Positions 1-9,201 of a stretch of 64,000 nucleotides of DNA are shown piece after piece (the stretch's first letter is position 1; the number at the start of each line of letters is the position of its first letter). Source of the DNA: Micrococcus sp023147585 (GTDB lineage Bacteria; Actinomycetota; Actinomycetes; Actinomycetales; Micrococcaceae); assembly GCF_044872765.1 (NCBI RefSeq), contig NZ_CP085253.1, forward strand, positions 1,736,001-1,800,000, written 5' to 3'. The translations under genes and the position numbers were made by a program. The notes beneath the pieces were generated by a model. It saw nothing but the letters and a program-made list of their open reading frames with translations, did not search any database and was not told the DNA's origin.

Positions 1-41
1 CATACGGCACTGAGGCTGGTCAACCCTGTAGACCGCCCCCG

Positions 42-1262
42 TCAGCCCCGCCGGCCCACACGCGCGGCGAACTCGTCCAGGCAGGCGAGCACCTCGGTGG
101 CCAGCCACACCCGGTTCCGCCGCTGACCGGAGACGGACTGCAGAGCGCCGGCCTCGACAAGCTGGTCCACGGCCCGCTGGGCGGCCGGGCGCGAGACACC
201 CAGCGCCTGGGCCAGATGGTCCACGGTCACGGCGGGTTGCGCGATGATCACCGCGAGCGCCCGCCAGACCGCCGCGTCCCGCCGGGCGGTGAGCCGCTCG
301 CGCCAGCCGGTCAGGGCCTCGTCCAGGTCCGCGACGAGCTCTCGGCCGTTGTCGACGGCGGCCAGGGCGGCCTGCGCGAAGCGGCGCACGATGGGCGCGG
401 GGTCGCCGTCGCGGTAGGCGGTGAGGGCGTCGAAGTATCCGGCCGTGTCCGTGAGGAGTCCCGCGGAGAGGGGCACCCCCATGCGGGTGATCGCGCCGGC
501 CCGGTGCAGGACGGCGTGCACGAGGACGCGCCCGGTGCGGCCGTTGCCGTCCGCGAACGGGTGGATGGTCTCGAACTGGGCGTGTGCGATGGCGGCCTGC
601 ACGAGGGCGGGCACGTCCGTGCGTCGCAGATAGGCGAAGAGATCGTCCATCCCGGAACGCAGGCGCTCCGGGTGGGGCGGGACGAACTGCGCCGTGTGCG
701 GCGTGGGTGCCCCTCCCCCGATCCACCCCTGCGCATCGCGGTAGGCGCCCGGCCGGGCATGCTCCTGACCGTCCATGAGGGCACGATGGGCGGCCAGCAG
801 GGCGGGCTCGTCGAGGTCGGCGGCCAGCCGGGAAGCAGCGCCCATGGCCCTCACGTTCGCCGCCACGAGCGCTGCGTTCGGGCGGGTGCGTTCGCCGAGA
901 GTCGCCAGGGCGAGGGCTCGCGCGCCCGCGGTGATGTGCTCGATCTGCGAGGAGGACGCGGACTCAGTGCGCAGGAGCACCGCGTCGATCGGGGCGATCT
1001 CTCCAGTGAGCCCCGGGAGGGCGTGGCTGATCTCAGCATCGAAGCGCACGACGGCGGCCGTCGCCTCCTCGACCTCGGTGGCCAGATCGGAGGGCAGGTC
1101 GAACCCGAGTCGGGCGATACGGGCTGGGAGCGCGGCTCGATACGGGCCCGCCGCGCGCACGCGAGCGCGGCGGGTGAGGACGCCGGCGTCGTCGGGGTCC
1201 GCAGTCCAGGGGCGCTGCTCCCACCCGACGACCCACGGGGTCGGGCGCAGATCGTTGCTCAT
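42..1262 (-). CDS. Fic domain protein with C-terminal winged helix
   Basis: Fic proteins transfer AMP or another nucleotide monophosphate to a target hydroxyl. The catalytic motif HPFADGNGRTGR lies at residues 234-245. An inhibitory-helix motif of the S-x-x-x-E type is visible at S104-E108, followed by H rather than the usual G or N, so this resembles class II Fic proteins with the inhibitory helix in front of the catalytic core. Residues about 345-385 look like a winged helix (DHLAQALGVSRPAAQRAVDQL), so the protein may bind DNA and control its own promoter. The 406-residue length fits chromosomal Fic proteins. The ATG at 1262 is followed upstream by a 9-bp inverted repeat that could be the operator. 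No antitoxin-like partner gene is adjacent. The target is unknown. Confidence 0.9.
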   Translation of the reverse strand: MSNDLRPTPWVVGWEQRPWTADPDDAGVLTRRARVRAAGPYRAALPARIARLGFDLPSDLATEVEEATAAVVRFDAEISHALPGLTGEIAPIDAVLLRTESASSSQIEHITAGARALALATLGERTRPNAALVAANVRAMGAASRLAADLDEPALLAAHRALMDGQEHARPGAYRDAQGWIGGGAPTPHTAQFVPPHPERLRSGMDDLFAYLRRTDVPALVQAAIAHAQFETIHPFADGNGRTGRVLVHAVLHRAGAITRMGVPLSAGLLTDTAGYFDALTAYRDGDPAPIVRRFAQAALAAVDNGRELVADLDEALTGWRERLTARRDAAVWRALAVIIAQPAVTVDHLAQALGVSRPAAQRAVDQLVEAGALQSVSGQRRNRVWLATEVLACLDEFAARVGRRG

Positions 1263-1272
1263 GCCACAACCT

Positions 1273-1302
1273 TACGCAACGTTATGTCTAGAGCGTTGCG
1301 TA
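1273..1302. promoter_or_regulatory. Inverted repeat upstream of the Fic gene
   Basis: TACGCAACG (1273-1281) and CGTTGCGTA (1294-1302) are perfect 9-bp inverted arms separated by 12 bp, starting 11 bp before the Fic start codon. Position and symmetry suit a dimeric repressor site, possibly bound by the winged helix of the Fic protein itself. That autoregulation is inference. Confidence 0.5.
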
Positions 1303-1330
1303 CTTCTGGGCGTCGTGAGATGGAAAGCCG

Positions 1331-1615
1331 TCAGCCCCGGGCCCGATGCTCCGAGGCGAGCATCGCGTCAGTGACGCCGTCCACCCAGCCGCGGGTGCGG
1401 TGCAGTGACGCCTCCTTAAAGGTGCCCTCGTGGCGCAGGCCGACCTTCTCCATCACGCGCGGGATGGGCGCGTTGTCCGCGAAGGCGTGAGCCTCCACGG
1501 GTCGGACGCCGAGGCCCGCGAAGGCGAGGTCCAGCAGGGCACAGGCCAGCTCGGTGGCGTGGCCCCGGCCGGCGTGGGCCGTTGCTATGGTCCAGCCGAT
1601 CTCGGCCTGCGCGTC
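1331..1615 (-). pseudogene. GNAT acetyltransferase C-terminal remnant
   Basis: Read on the minus strand this encodes about 95 residues that match the C-terminal half of a GNAT acetyltransferase: EIGWTIATAHAGRGHATELA, then LLDLAFAGLGVRPVEAHAF, ending SEHRARG and TGA at 1331. It has no start codon, and the frame is closed by a TGA at 1670-1672. The N-terminal half is missing. A second, clearly related remnant in the same orientation lies at 14368-14590. It is probably a dead fragment of one paralogue pair. Confidence 0.7.
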
Positions 1616-1715
1616 CCGGGCTTCCTCGCGCGGCGCGCCGCGAGGTCGAGGAGGGGCGTGGCCATGGGGTCACGGCAGCGGGCGGCGGTGACGTCCCTCC
1701 CCTACTCTCGGCCCC

Positions 1716-2858
1716 ATGGACGTCACCTTCGCTCCGCTCGACCCGGCAGGCGCCGACCGGGACGCGCTCGTCGCCCTGCTCACCGAGAACGCGTGGCCGT
1801 TCCACACGCGCCCGCGCGTCAGCCGGCCGGAGGCGGAGGAGGCCGTCGATGGCGGCGCCTGGGAGGATGAGGACCACCGCACCTTCTGGATCGAGCATCC
1901 CGAGCACGGCCGCGTCGGCGTGGTGCGCCTGGAGGACCTCACGGACCCCACCCCCTTGTTCGACCTGCGCGTGGCGGAGCGGTTCCGCGGGCGCGGGCTC
2001 GGCGCGCAGATTCTCACCGCGCTCACCCGGCACGTCTTCGAGACGATGCCCGCGGTGGACCGCTTCGAGGGCCAGACCCGCGAGGACAACGTCCCCATGC
2101 TGCGCACCTTCCGCCGGGCCGGCTGGGTCAAGGAGGCGCACTACCGGCGCGGCTGGCCCGTGGACGCCGGCGAGCCGCTCGCGTCCGTGGCCTACGCAAT
2201 GTTGCGCCAGGACTGGGCGTCCGGCACGACGACGCCGGTCCCCGCCGACGTCGACGCCCCGCCTCTGGCGGGGCGCAAGGAGGGCGCGGCTGCGGGCGGC
2301 CGCGCTCCTGACTGGCCGTTGCCCACCGCGCGGCTGACGCTGCGGCCGCACCGGGAGGACGACTTCGGCTGGTTGCAGGAGATGTACACGCAGCCCGAGG
2401 TGGTGCGCCACCTGCTGGACGAGCCCTGGGACGAGGCGACCGCGCGGGCGAAGCTGGCCAAGCGGATCACGTGGGACGGCCTCGGCGGCCCGTCCGGGGC
2501 GGTGTCCCTGGTGGTGGAGCACGCGGGCGTCCCCGTGGGTGACGTGATCCTGTGGCTGACGGACCGCGAGCGCGGTGTCGCGGAGATCGGCTGGGCACTG
2601 GATCCGCGGCATGCCGGTCAAGGCTTCGCCCGGGAGGCCGCGGCTGCGCTGCTGGACCTGGGGTTCGAGACGTCTGGCCTGCACCGGGTGGTGGCACAGA
2701 TGGATGCCCGCAACACGGCGTCCGCCCGACTGGCCGAGACGCTCGGGATGCGTCGAGAGGCACACCACCGGCAGGACCTGTGGAGCAAGGGCGAGTGGAC
2801 GGACACCCTCGTCTACGCGATGCTCGCGAGCGACCGGGGGGTGAGGGGCCATCTATGA
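1716..2858 (+). CDS. Tandem-GNAT acetyltransferase
   Basis: Two GNAT N-acetyltransferase domains in one 380-residue chain. The first covers about residues 1-180, with the acetyl-CoA loop around FRGRGLGAQIL. The second covers about 190-375, with GWALDPRHAGQGFAREAAAA and the typical NTASARLAETLGM helix. The two domains are joined by a charged Ala/Gly-rich linker. GNAT enzymes acetylate amines of small molecules, antibiotics or proteins; the substrate cannot be told here. The ATG at 1716 opens the first domain directly. It stands alone; the genes on both sides are on the other strand or degraded. Confidence 0.85.
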   Translation: MDVTFAPLDPAGADRDALVALLTENAWPFHTRPRVSRPEAEEAVDGGAWEDEDHRTFWIEHPEHGRVGVVRLEDLTDPTPLFDLRVAERFRGRGLGAQILTALTRHVFETMPAVDRFEGQTREDNVPMLRTFRRAGWVKEAHYRRGWPVDAGEPLASVAYAMLRQDWASGTTTPVPADVDAPPLAGRKEGAAAGGRAPDWPLPTARLTLRPHREDDFGWLQEMYTQPEVVRHLLDEPWDEATARAKLAKRITWDGLGGPSGAVSLVVEHAGVPVGDVILWLTDRERGVAEIGWALDPRHAGQGFAREAAAALLDLGFETSGLHRVVAQMDARNTASARLAETLGMRREAHHRQDLWSKGEWTDTLVYAMLASDRGVRGHL

Positions 2859-2918
2859 CGACGAAGGCAACGTCAGCTCCGGAAGAACCGCCTAGGGCCC
2901 CGTGGCGAAAGAGAAATC

Positions 2919-2949
2919 CCCCACGTGCGCATCGTGGAGAGGCGTGGGG
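2919..2949. terminator. Weak hairpin between convergent genes
   Basis: CCCCACG (2919-2925) and CGTGGGG (2943-2949) can form a 7-bp stem with a 17-nt loop. It lies between the acetyltransferase and the convergent small gene at 3079. There is no T tract, so the terminator role is a guess from position. Confidence 0.3.
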
Positions 2950-3078
2950 ATGCGGTGATGTGAACGTTCGCATCCATGCGCACCGAGGTCGGCGTGTCGG
3001 GCGCAATCCGTGCCGCCGAACGGACTTCTACGCTCACCCCATGTAGCTCGACACCGTGAGGGGGTGGACTCGCGAGGC

Positions 3079-3555
3079 TCACCAGGTGTGCGGACCGAGG
3101 TCCTCGAGGATCTCCAGGTCGAGAAGCCACTCGTCAGGGCGGGGAGTCTCGGGGAGCACCGGCTCGTAGGCGCCGACGTAGACGACCTCCCCCATACTGA
3201 GGCCGGTGGCCTCCTCCGGCTCAAGGATCGTCAGATCAGCGTGGCCGGGGACGCGGTCGATCTCGGCGAGCCGCCCCGAGGGCCACACCTCGTGTGCCGC
3301 CCTCACCACGGCCCGCACACGACGCAACGGGATCGACCCGGCGGGGCTGCCGTCGTCGTGATGGGTGACGATCCAGCCTGCAGATGCCAGGGGCCCAGCC
3401 TGACTCACTCCCCGGGAGGGCAGCAGGATCAGCTCGTGGACTTCCCCCACGGCGATCGGGTCACCGCAGCATTCCTGCTCCCAGTCCGAGAGCGAGGCGC
3501 GGCCGACGGCGCCGACGGTGATGTCCATCATCGGAGTGTAGGGGCGGGGCCTCAC
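3079..3555 (-). CDS. Small uncharacterised protein, DUF6578-like
   Basis: A 158-residue soluble protein. The segment WEQECCGDPIAVGEVHELIL near residues 25-44 resembles actinobacterial small proteins of the DUF6578 type, which carry a CCG-x-P-x-x-x-G motif near the N-terminus. No enzymatic motif is visible and no function is known. Translation may begin at one of the two internal Met codons (residues 9 and 10) instead of the first. It is convergent with the acetyltransferase at 1716 and divergent from the small membrane gene at 3664. Confidence 0.5.
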   Translation of the reverse strand: MRPRPYTPMMDITVGAVGRASLSDWEQECCGDPIAVGEVHELILLPSRGVSQAGPLASAGWIVTHHDDGSPAGSIPLRRVRAVVRAAHEVWPSGRLAEIDRVPGHADLTILEPEEATGLSMGEVVYVGAYEPVLPETPRPDEWLLDLEILEDLGPHTW

Positions 3556-3663
3556 CCGAGGGCGCGTGGGGCGTCTTCACCGGTGATGCTGGGGATTGGA
3601 CTTGAGGCCAGACGAGTGAAGGCCCGGACAACTCACCCTCACCGCGTACATAGGTTCGACGCC

Positions 3664-3939
3664 ATGACGCGAACGGGAGCCTTCACCATCGCGGGACTGG
3701 CCGCCTTCGCTATCTCCACCGGCATCCTGGTTCTCCTGCTGATCACGGGCTCGGAGACGCCTCGGGAGACGATGGCCTTCTTCGCCCTGATCATCGGCTG
3801 CTACGCACTGTCCGCGCTCTGCTTCGCTGCGGCGAAACGCGTTCTGCTGGCGCTGCTGTCCGGCGCGCTGGCTGTCGTCAGCTTCCCGCTCGCCCTGTTC
3901 ATCGGGTACGTCGTGGAGATGCTTCAGAGCCAGCAGTGA
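3664..3939 (+). CDS. Small three-helix membrane protein
   Basis: A 91-residue hydrophobic protein with about three transmembrane segments (residues 8-28, 36-55 and 60-83) and a short polar C-terminus. The first Met is followed by TRTGAFTIAGLAAFAIS, like a membrane anchor. No family is recognised. It starts 108 bp after the divergent gene at 3555. Composition is typical of the genome, though the context of remnants on both sides leaves open that it is not conserved. Confidence 0.5.
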   Translation: MTRTGAFTIAGLAAFAISTGILVLLLITGSETPRETMAFFALIIGCYALSALCFAAAKRVLLALLSGALAVVSFPLALFIGYVVEMLQSQQ

Positions 3940-4030
3940 CACCGCCCGGGGCACGCGTCACCCGGGGCGCTCCACCCTCGTTCCAGCGGGACAGGGTGAG
4001 GTGCCACAGCCCGGGGACCGTGCGAGACGG

Positions 4031-4144
4031 GTCGCCTCCACGCGCGCCAATGTGCCCCTGTACGAGCGGCTCGGGTTCCGCGAGACCGGGCCCGTCACCG
4101 CCTACGGCACCGAGGACCTCACCGGCATGTGGTGGAAGGCCTGA
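4031..4144 (+). pseudogene. GNAT acetyltransferase tail fragment
   Basis: These 37 codons read VASTRANVPLYERLGFRETG and end GMWWKA before TGA at 4142. This is the familiar end of a GNAT domain, the NVPLYERLGF helix followed by the last strand. No start codon or N-terminal domain precedes it in frame, so it is a truncated relic. Confidence 0.6.
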
Positions 4145-4208
4145 CCACGCCCACCCGGCGCGTGGCCGCCGCGTGGATACCCGCGGCCCGGGAGTGACGT
4201 CATGGACC

Positions 4209-4256
4209 TCGGATCGTGCTGATACCGGATCTCGTGACGTGACACCGGGTATCGTG
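4209..4256 (+). promoter_or_regulatory. Repeated motif region upstream of glpD
   Basis: Three short related words occur in a row: GGATCGTG (4211-4218), GGATCTCGTG (4227-4236) and GGTATCGTG (4248-4256). GATACC (4221-4226) and GGTATC (4248-4253) also form inverted arms. They end about 50 bp before the glpD start and are a plausible regulator site for the glp genes. The regulator is not in this window. Confidence 0.35.
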
Positions 4257-4304
4257 AGCCACGCCACTACGCTGTGCCTCCACCGATAAAGGAGCAACCC
4301 CTCC

Positions 4305-6044
4305 ATGCCGACCCTGCGAACCGTCCCCCTCTCCGCCGCCACGCGGGAGGACCACCTCGCCCGCCTCCGTGCCACCAGCCCGGAGGCCCCCCTCGACATC
4401 CTGATCGTGGGCGGGGGCTCCACCGGCGTGGGCGCCGCGTTCGACGCGGCCACCCGCGGCCTCGACGTGGGCATCGTCGAGGCCCGCGACTGGGCCTCCG
4501 GGACCTCGTCCCGCTCCTCCCGCCTCATGCACGGTGGCCTGCGCTACCTCGAGATGCTGGACGTCAAGCTGGTGTACGAGGCGCTGCGTGAGCGCGACCT
4601 GCTGCTCACCCAGACCGCGCCCCACCTGGTGCGCCCCCTGCGCTTCGTCTTCCCGTTCTTCCACAAGGTGATCGACCGCGGCTTCATCGGCGCCGGCGTC
4701 ACCATGTACGACGCCATGCAGTCGCTCGGCCGCCGCCGCGCGATGGGCGCGCACCGCCATCTCAGCCGCCGCTCCATGGCCGCGACCTTCCCCTCCCTCG
4801 ACGACGAGAAGATCGTCGGCGCGGTGGAGTACGCCGACGCCCAGTTCGACGACGCCCGCCTGGCCATGATGCTCGTGCGCTCCGCCGTGGACCACGGCGC
4901 CGTGGCCGCCAACTACACCGCCGTCACCGACTACATGCGCGGCGACGACGGCCGTGTGCAGGGCGTGCGTGTCCGCGAGGAGACCTCCGGCGAGGAGTTC
5001 GACGTGCACGCGCGCGCCGTCATCCTGGCCGGGGGCGTGTGGACCCAGGAGCAGCAGGAGCTGGCCGAGGCCGACGGCGGCCTCGAGGTGCTCGCCTCCA
5101 AGGGCGCCCACATCACCGTCCCGCGCGACCGCATCCGCGCCGACGCCGCCACCGGCGTGATCACCAAGACGGAGAAGTCCGTGCTGTTCCTCATCCCGTG
5201 GGACGAGTACTGGGTGATCGGCACCACGGACACCCCGTGGGCGGAGGACGTGGCCCATCCGGCCACCACCGCGGACGACATCGACTACATCCTCGAGCAC
5301 GCCAACGCTGTGCTGAAGGAGGACCTCACGCGTGACGACGTGATCGCCACGTACGCCGGCCTGCGCCCGCTCCTGCAGCCGGTCACCGGATCCGACGGCG
5401 GCTCCACCAAGATCTCCCGTGAGCACACCGTCACCGAGGTGGCCCCCGGCCTCACCGCCGTGGCCGGCGGCAAGTGGACCACGTACCGGGCCATGGCCGA
5501 GGACGTCGTGGACTTCGTGGTGCGCGAGACCCACCCGACCCGTCCCAGCCTCACCGAGCGCATCCCCGTGCTCGGCGGCCTCGGCTACTCGGAGATCGAG
5601 GCGGAGGCGGACCGCATCGCCGCCGACTACGGCCTGGACGAGGCCCGCGTGGACCGGCTCCTGTTCCGCTACGGCACCGTGCTGCGCCACGTGCTCGACC
5701 TGATCGACGCCGACCGGTCCCTGAGCGTCCCTCTCGCCGGGGCGCCGCGCTACCTGCGCGCCGAAATCGTCTACGCGGCCCGAGCCGAGGGCGTCGTCCA
5801 CCTGGACGACGTCATCGAGCGCCGCACGCGCCTGTCCACCGAGGTCCGCGACCGTGGCGTCGCGGCGGCCGAGGAGATCGCGTCCCTCGTGGCCCCCGAG
5901 CTGGGCTGGGACGCTGAGCGCATCGCCGGTGAGATCCGCGCGTACAAGGACCTCGTCGCCGCACGCCTCCGCGGCGAGACCGCCCACGACGACGTCACCG
6001 CCGCCGCCGCGCTCGCAGCCGCCGACGCCGCCCCCATCCACTGA
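4305..6044 (+). CDS. glpD: Aerobic glycerol-3-phosphate dehydrogenase
   Basis: Membrane-associated flavoenzyme that oxidises sn-glycerol 3-phosphate to dihydroxyacetone phosphate and passes electrons to the quinone pool. The FAD-binding motif ILIVGGGSTGVGA is at residues 32-44 and the family motif SSRLMHGGLRYLE at 71-83. The 579-residue length fits GlpD. The ATG at 4305 has the ribosome site AAAGGAG 11 bp upstream. It is the first gene of glpD-glpF-glpK, with glpF starting 13 bp after its stop. Confidence 0.95.
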   Translation: MPTLRTVPLSAATREDHLARLRATSPEAPLDILIVGGGSTGVGAAFDAATRGLDVGIVEARDWASGTSSRSSRLMHGGLRYLEMLDVKLVYEALRERDLLLTQTAPHLVRPLRFVFPFFHKVIDRGFIGAGVTMYDAMQSLGRRRAMGAHRHLSRRSMAATFPSLDDEKIVGAVEYADAQFDDARLAMMLVRSAVDHGAVAANYTAVTDYMRGDDGRVQGVRVREETSGEEFDVHARAVILAGGVWTQEQQELAEADGGLEVLASKGAHITVPRDRIRADAATGVITKTEKSVLFLIPWDEYWVIGTTDTPWAEDVAHPATTADDIDYILEHANAVLKEDLTRDDVIATYAGLRPLLQPVTGSDGGSTKISREHTVTEVAPGLTAVAGGKWTTYRAMAEDVVDFVVRETHPTRPSLTERIPVLGGLGYSEIEAEADRIAADYGLDEARVDRLLFRYGTVLRHVLDLIDADRSLSVPLAGAPRYLRAEIVYAARAEGVVHLDDVIERRTRLSTEVRDRGVAAAEEIASLVAPELGWDAERIAGEIRAYKDLVAARLRGETAHDDVTAAAALAAADAAPIH

Positions 6045-6057
6045 GAGGAGCCCGTCC

Positions 6058-6780
6058 ATGGGCACGATCTTCCTGTATGAGATCGCCGGCACGGCGATCC
6101 TCCTCCTGCTCGGCGTCGGCGTCGTCGCCAACGTCGTCCTCACGAAGACCAAGGGCAACGGCGGAGGCTGGCTGCTCATCAACTTCGGCTGGGGGCTGGG
6201 CGTCTTCGCGGGCGTCTACGTCGCTGCCGCGACCGGTGCGCACCTGAACCCCGCCGTGACCGTCGGCCTGCTCGTCAGCGGCGCCGAGGAGTACGCCCCC
6301 GGCATCGCCGTGACCCTCGGCACCACGCTCGCGTACTTCGCGGCGCAGCTGATCGGCGCCTTCCTCGGCGCGGCCCTGGCCTGGCTGACCTACCGCGACC
6401 ACTACCAGGCGGAGACGGACCAGGGCGCGATCCTGGGCACCTTCGCCACAGGCCCCGAGATCCGCAACCCGCTGTGGAACATGGTCACCGAGCTGATCGC
6501 CACGTTCGTCCTGGTGTTCGTGGTCCTGCTCTTCGGCTCCACCCCCTCCGGGCTCGGCCCGCTCGCGGTGGCCCTGCTCGTCGTCGCGATCGGCGCGAGC
6601 CTGGGCGGCCCCACGGGGTACGCCATCAACCCGGCGCGCGACCTGGGCCCCCGCCTGTTCCACGCCGTCGCGCCGATCCGGCACAAGGGCGGCTCGGACT
6701 GGGGCTACGCCTGGGTGCCGATCGTCGGCCCGCTCGTCGGCGCCGTCCTGGCGGGCCTCGCCGCGCCGCTGTTCGTCTGA
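6058..6780 (+). CDS. glpF: Glycerol uptake facilitator (aquaglyceroporin)
   Basis: A 240-residue six-helix channel of the MIP family that lets glycerol diffuse across the membrane. The two pore motifs are NPA at residues 64-66 and NPARD at 191-195; an Asp right after the second motif is typical of glycerol-conducting members. The ATG at 6058 follows GAGAGGAG and lies 13 bp from glpD, so the two are co-transcribed. A strong hairpin follows the gene. Confidence 0.93.
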   Translation: MGTIFLYEIAGTAILLLLGVGVVANVVLTKTKGNGGGWLLINFGWGLGVFAGVYVAAATGAHLNPAVTVGLLVSGAEEYAPGIAVTLGTTLAYFAAQLIGAFLGAALAWLTYRDHYQAETDQGAILGTFATGPEIRNPLWNMVTELIATFVLVFVVLLFGSTPSGLGPLAVALLVVAIGASLGGPTGYAINPARDLGPRLFHAVAPIRHKGGSDWGYAWVPIVGPLVGAVLAGLAAPLFV

Positions 6781-6818
6781 GCAGCCCGTTCATCTGAGCG
6801 GTCTGCCCGTCCAACCCC

Positions 6819-6852
6819 GGCGGGCACGTTCCCCTGCGGGAACGTGCCCGCC
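6819..6852 (+). terminator. Strong hairpin between glpF and glpK
   Basis: Arms GGCGGGCACGTTCCC (6819-6833) and GGGAACGTGCCCGCC (6838-6852) form a perfect 15-bp stem with a CTGC loop. There is no T tract. It could stop part of the transcripts before glpK, or protect the glpDF message from decay. Confidence 0.65.
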
Positions 6853-6891
6853 ACCCCCACACCCCCGTGACCACCTCCGAAGGAGTAGGAC

Positions 6892-8424
6892 ATGACCACC
6901 CCCCGCTACGTGATGGCCATCGACCAGGGCACCACGTCCACGCGCGCGATCCTCTTCGACCACAGTGGGGCCATCGTGTCCACTGGTCAGCGCGAACACG
7001 AGCAGATCTTCCCGCGCGCCGGCTGGGTGGAGCACGACCCAGTGGAGATCTGGACGAACACCCGCGAGGTCGTCGGCGAGGCCCTGGCCCGCGCCGAGGT
7101 GACCCGACACGACGTCGCCGCCGTGGGCATCACGAACCAGCGTGAGACCACCGTGGTGTGGGACCGCAGCACCGGCAAGCCGGTGTACAACGCCATCGTG
7201 TGGCAGGACACCCGCACCGACCGCCTCTGCGAGCGCCTGGCCGGCGACGTCGGCGCGGACCGCTACAAGGAGCGCGTCGGGCTGCCCCTGGCCACGTACT
7301 TCTCCGGCCCCAAGGTGGCCTGGATTCTGGAGAACGTGGACGGTGCCCGGGAGGCCGCCGAGAACGGCGACCTCATCTTCGGCACCACGGACTCGTGGCT
7401 CGTGTGGAATCTCACCGGCGGCGGCGAGGGCGGCCGGCACGTCACCGACGTCACCAACGCCTCCCGCACCATGCTGATGAACCTGGACACCCTCGACTGG
7501 AACGAGGAGATCTGCGCGGACATGGGCATCCCGATGTCCATGCTTCCGGAGATCGTCAGCTCCTCCGCCGAGGTGGGCACAGTATCCGGCCAGCAGCTGC
7601 TGCGCGAGACGCCGATCACCGGCATCCTGGGCGACCAGCACGCGGCGACCTTCGGCCAGGCGTGCTTCGAGGTCGGCCAGGCCAAGAACACGTACGGCAC
7701 CGGCAACTTCATGCTGATCAACACCGGCGAGGAGCCGGTGCAGTCGGACAACGGCCTGCTCACCACGGTGGCGTACCGCATCGGCGACCAGAAGCCGGTG
7801 TACGCGCTGGAGGGCTCGATCGCCGTCACCGGCTCGCTGATCCAGTGGCTGCGGGACAACCTCGGGATGATCGGCAGCGCCCCGGAGGTCGAGACCCTGG
7901 CCGCCGGCGTGGAGGACAACGGCGGCGTGTACTTCGTCCCCGCGTTCTCCGGCCTCTTCGCCCCGCACTGGGACGCCGCGGCCCGCGGCGCCATGGTGGG
8001 CATGACGCGTTACGTCAACAAGGGGCACATCGCCCGCGCGGCGCTCGAGGCCACCGCCTTCCAGAGCCGCGAGGTCCTGGACGCCATGAACGCGGACTCC
8101 GGCGTGGACCTCACCGAACTGAAGGTCGACGGTGGCATGGTCGCCAACGAGCTGCTCATGCAGTTCCAGGCGGACCTGCTGCGCGTGCCCGTCGTGCGCC
8201 CCAAGGTCGTCGAGACCACCGCTCTCGGCGCCGCCTACGCCGCAGGCCTGGCGGTGGGGTTCTGGGCGTCCCAGGACGAGCTCGTGGCCAACTGGGAAGA
8301 GGACAAGCGCTGGGAGCCCACCATGGACGAGGAGGAGGCTGAGCGCGCCCTGCGGCTGTGGAAGAAGGCCGTGGAACGCTCCCGCGACTGGGTCGACGAG
8401 GACGTCGAGTCGGCCCAGGGCTGA
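6892..8424 (+). CDS. glpK: Glycerol kinase
   Basis: Phosphorylates glycerol to glycerol 3-phosphate with ATP in the cytoplasm, supplying the substrate of GlpD. The N-terminal FGGY-family phosphate loop DQGTTSTRAILFD starts at residue 10, and GDQHAATFGQ (glycerol kinase signature region) and DGGMVANELLMQFQADLL are present. The 510-residue length is usual. The ATG at 6892 has AAGGAG upstream. It is the last gene of the glycerol cluster, separated from glpF by a hairpin. Confidence 0.95.
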   Translation: MTTPRYVMAIDQGTTSTRAILFDHSGAIVSTGQREHEQIFPRAGWVEHDPVEIWTNTREVVGEALARAEVTRHDVAAVGITNQRETTVVWDRSTGKPVYNAIVWQDTRTDRLCERLAGDVGADRYKERVGLPLATYFSGPKVAWILENVDGAREAAENGDLIFGTTDSWLVWNLTGGGEGGRHVTDVTNASRTMLMNLDTLDWNEEICADMGIPMSMLPEIVSSSAEVGTVSGQQLLRETPITGILGDQHAATFGQACFEVGQAKNTYGTGNFMLINTGEEPVQSDNGLLTTVAYRIGDQKPVYALEGSIAVTGSLIQWLRDNLGMIGSAPEVETLAAGVEDNGGVYFVPAFSGLFAPHWDAAARGAMVGMTRYVNKGHIARAALEATAFQSREVLDAMNADSGVDLTELKVDGGMVANELLMQFQADLLRVPVVRPKVVETTALGAAYAAGLAVGFWASQDELVANWEEDKRWEPTMDEEEAERALRLWKKAVERSRDWVDEDVESAQG

Positions 8425-8559
8425 GCCGTCCGATCCATAGGCCGGTCCGGCCGGCCCCGTGCGTCCCGTGCGCCCGGGCCGGTCCGGGCCGAGGCGGCCC
8501 CCGAGCAGTTTGGCGTGACAGTCCTCCTGATCCTTGCGCGGTCGGGCGAGGTGCTGTTC

Positions 8560-9150
8560 GACCTCACGGATCGCGCGGCGATCAGTCCCCTGCCCTCCAG
8601 GCGCGAGGTGCCCGGCTGCTCCGACGTCGACCTGTCCTCACCCAGGGTGCCCTCTTCCGCGCGGCTCCCGCCCAAGGCGGCGGTGGCCAGTTCGCCGAAG
8701 TAGTCCGCATCCACGTCTCGGCCGTCCTTGATGGCGCTCCGATGTGGAATCTCCTCGGAGATGTTCTCCACGGCCGCGTTGTTCGCCGGGGCCACCACCA
8801 TTTCGAAGCCGACCACCTCGGGCCAGAGTTTGCGCACCCGTCGTCGCGTCCTGCCCTCGCCGGTCCACTCATGGGTGCGTTCGGTGAAGGCGTCGAGTGG
8901 GTTCTCACACGCCGACAATCGGCGTGCTCGTTCGACGACGTTGGACGCCAGGATGTCCCGGAGCATGGTCGTCTTGCCGGTTCCGGGTGGGCCGTTCACA
9001 CCCATCAGACCTGGGCCGCGCGACGACATCAATGCGGGGGGCTTGCAGATGCCCCGTGTGCTCGTGGGCAGTCGCATTCGAGGAACTCAGCGCTGCCCGC
9101 AGTGCCTGGATGGCGCACTTGTCCTCCTCTCCGAGTCTCAGCGCGGGCAT
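8560..9150 (-). pseudogene. Remnant of a helicase-like P-loop ATPase
   Basis: In the minus frame opening at 9077 a clear Walker A, GVNGPPGTGKTTMLRDILAS, is followed by VVERARRLSACENPLDAFTE and VVAPANNAAVENIS. This matches the start of superfamily-1 AAA-type ATPases, large proteins of roughly a thousand residues. Here the match fades near 8560, and the upstream part (a stretch like KCAIQALRAALSSSNATA, 9150-9077) sits in another frame, so at least one frameshift is present. Helicase motifs downstream of Walker A are missing. It is a decayed gene whose original role, possibly nucleic-acid defence, is unknown. Confidence 0.6.
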
Positions 9151-9201
9151 TCCATCCCCCCGTCTGCCCTTCGCTCTCTCCCCCCGGACAACGACGTCCG
9201 T

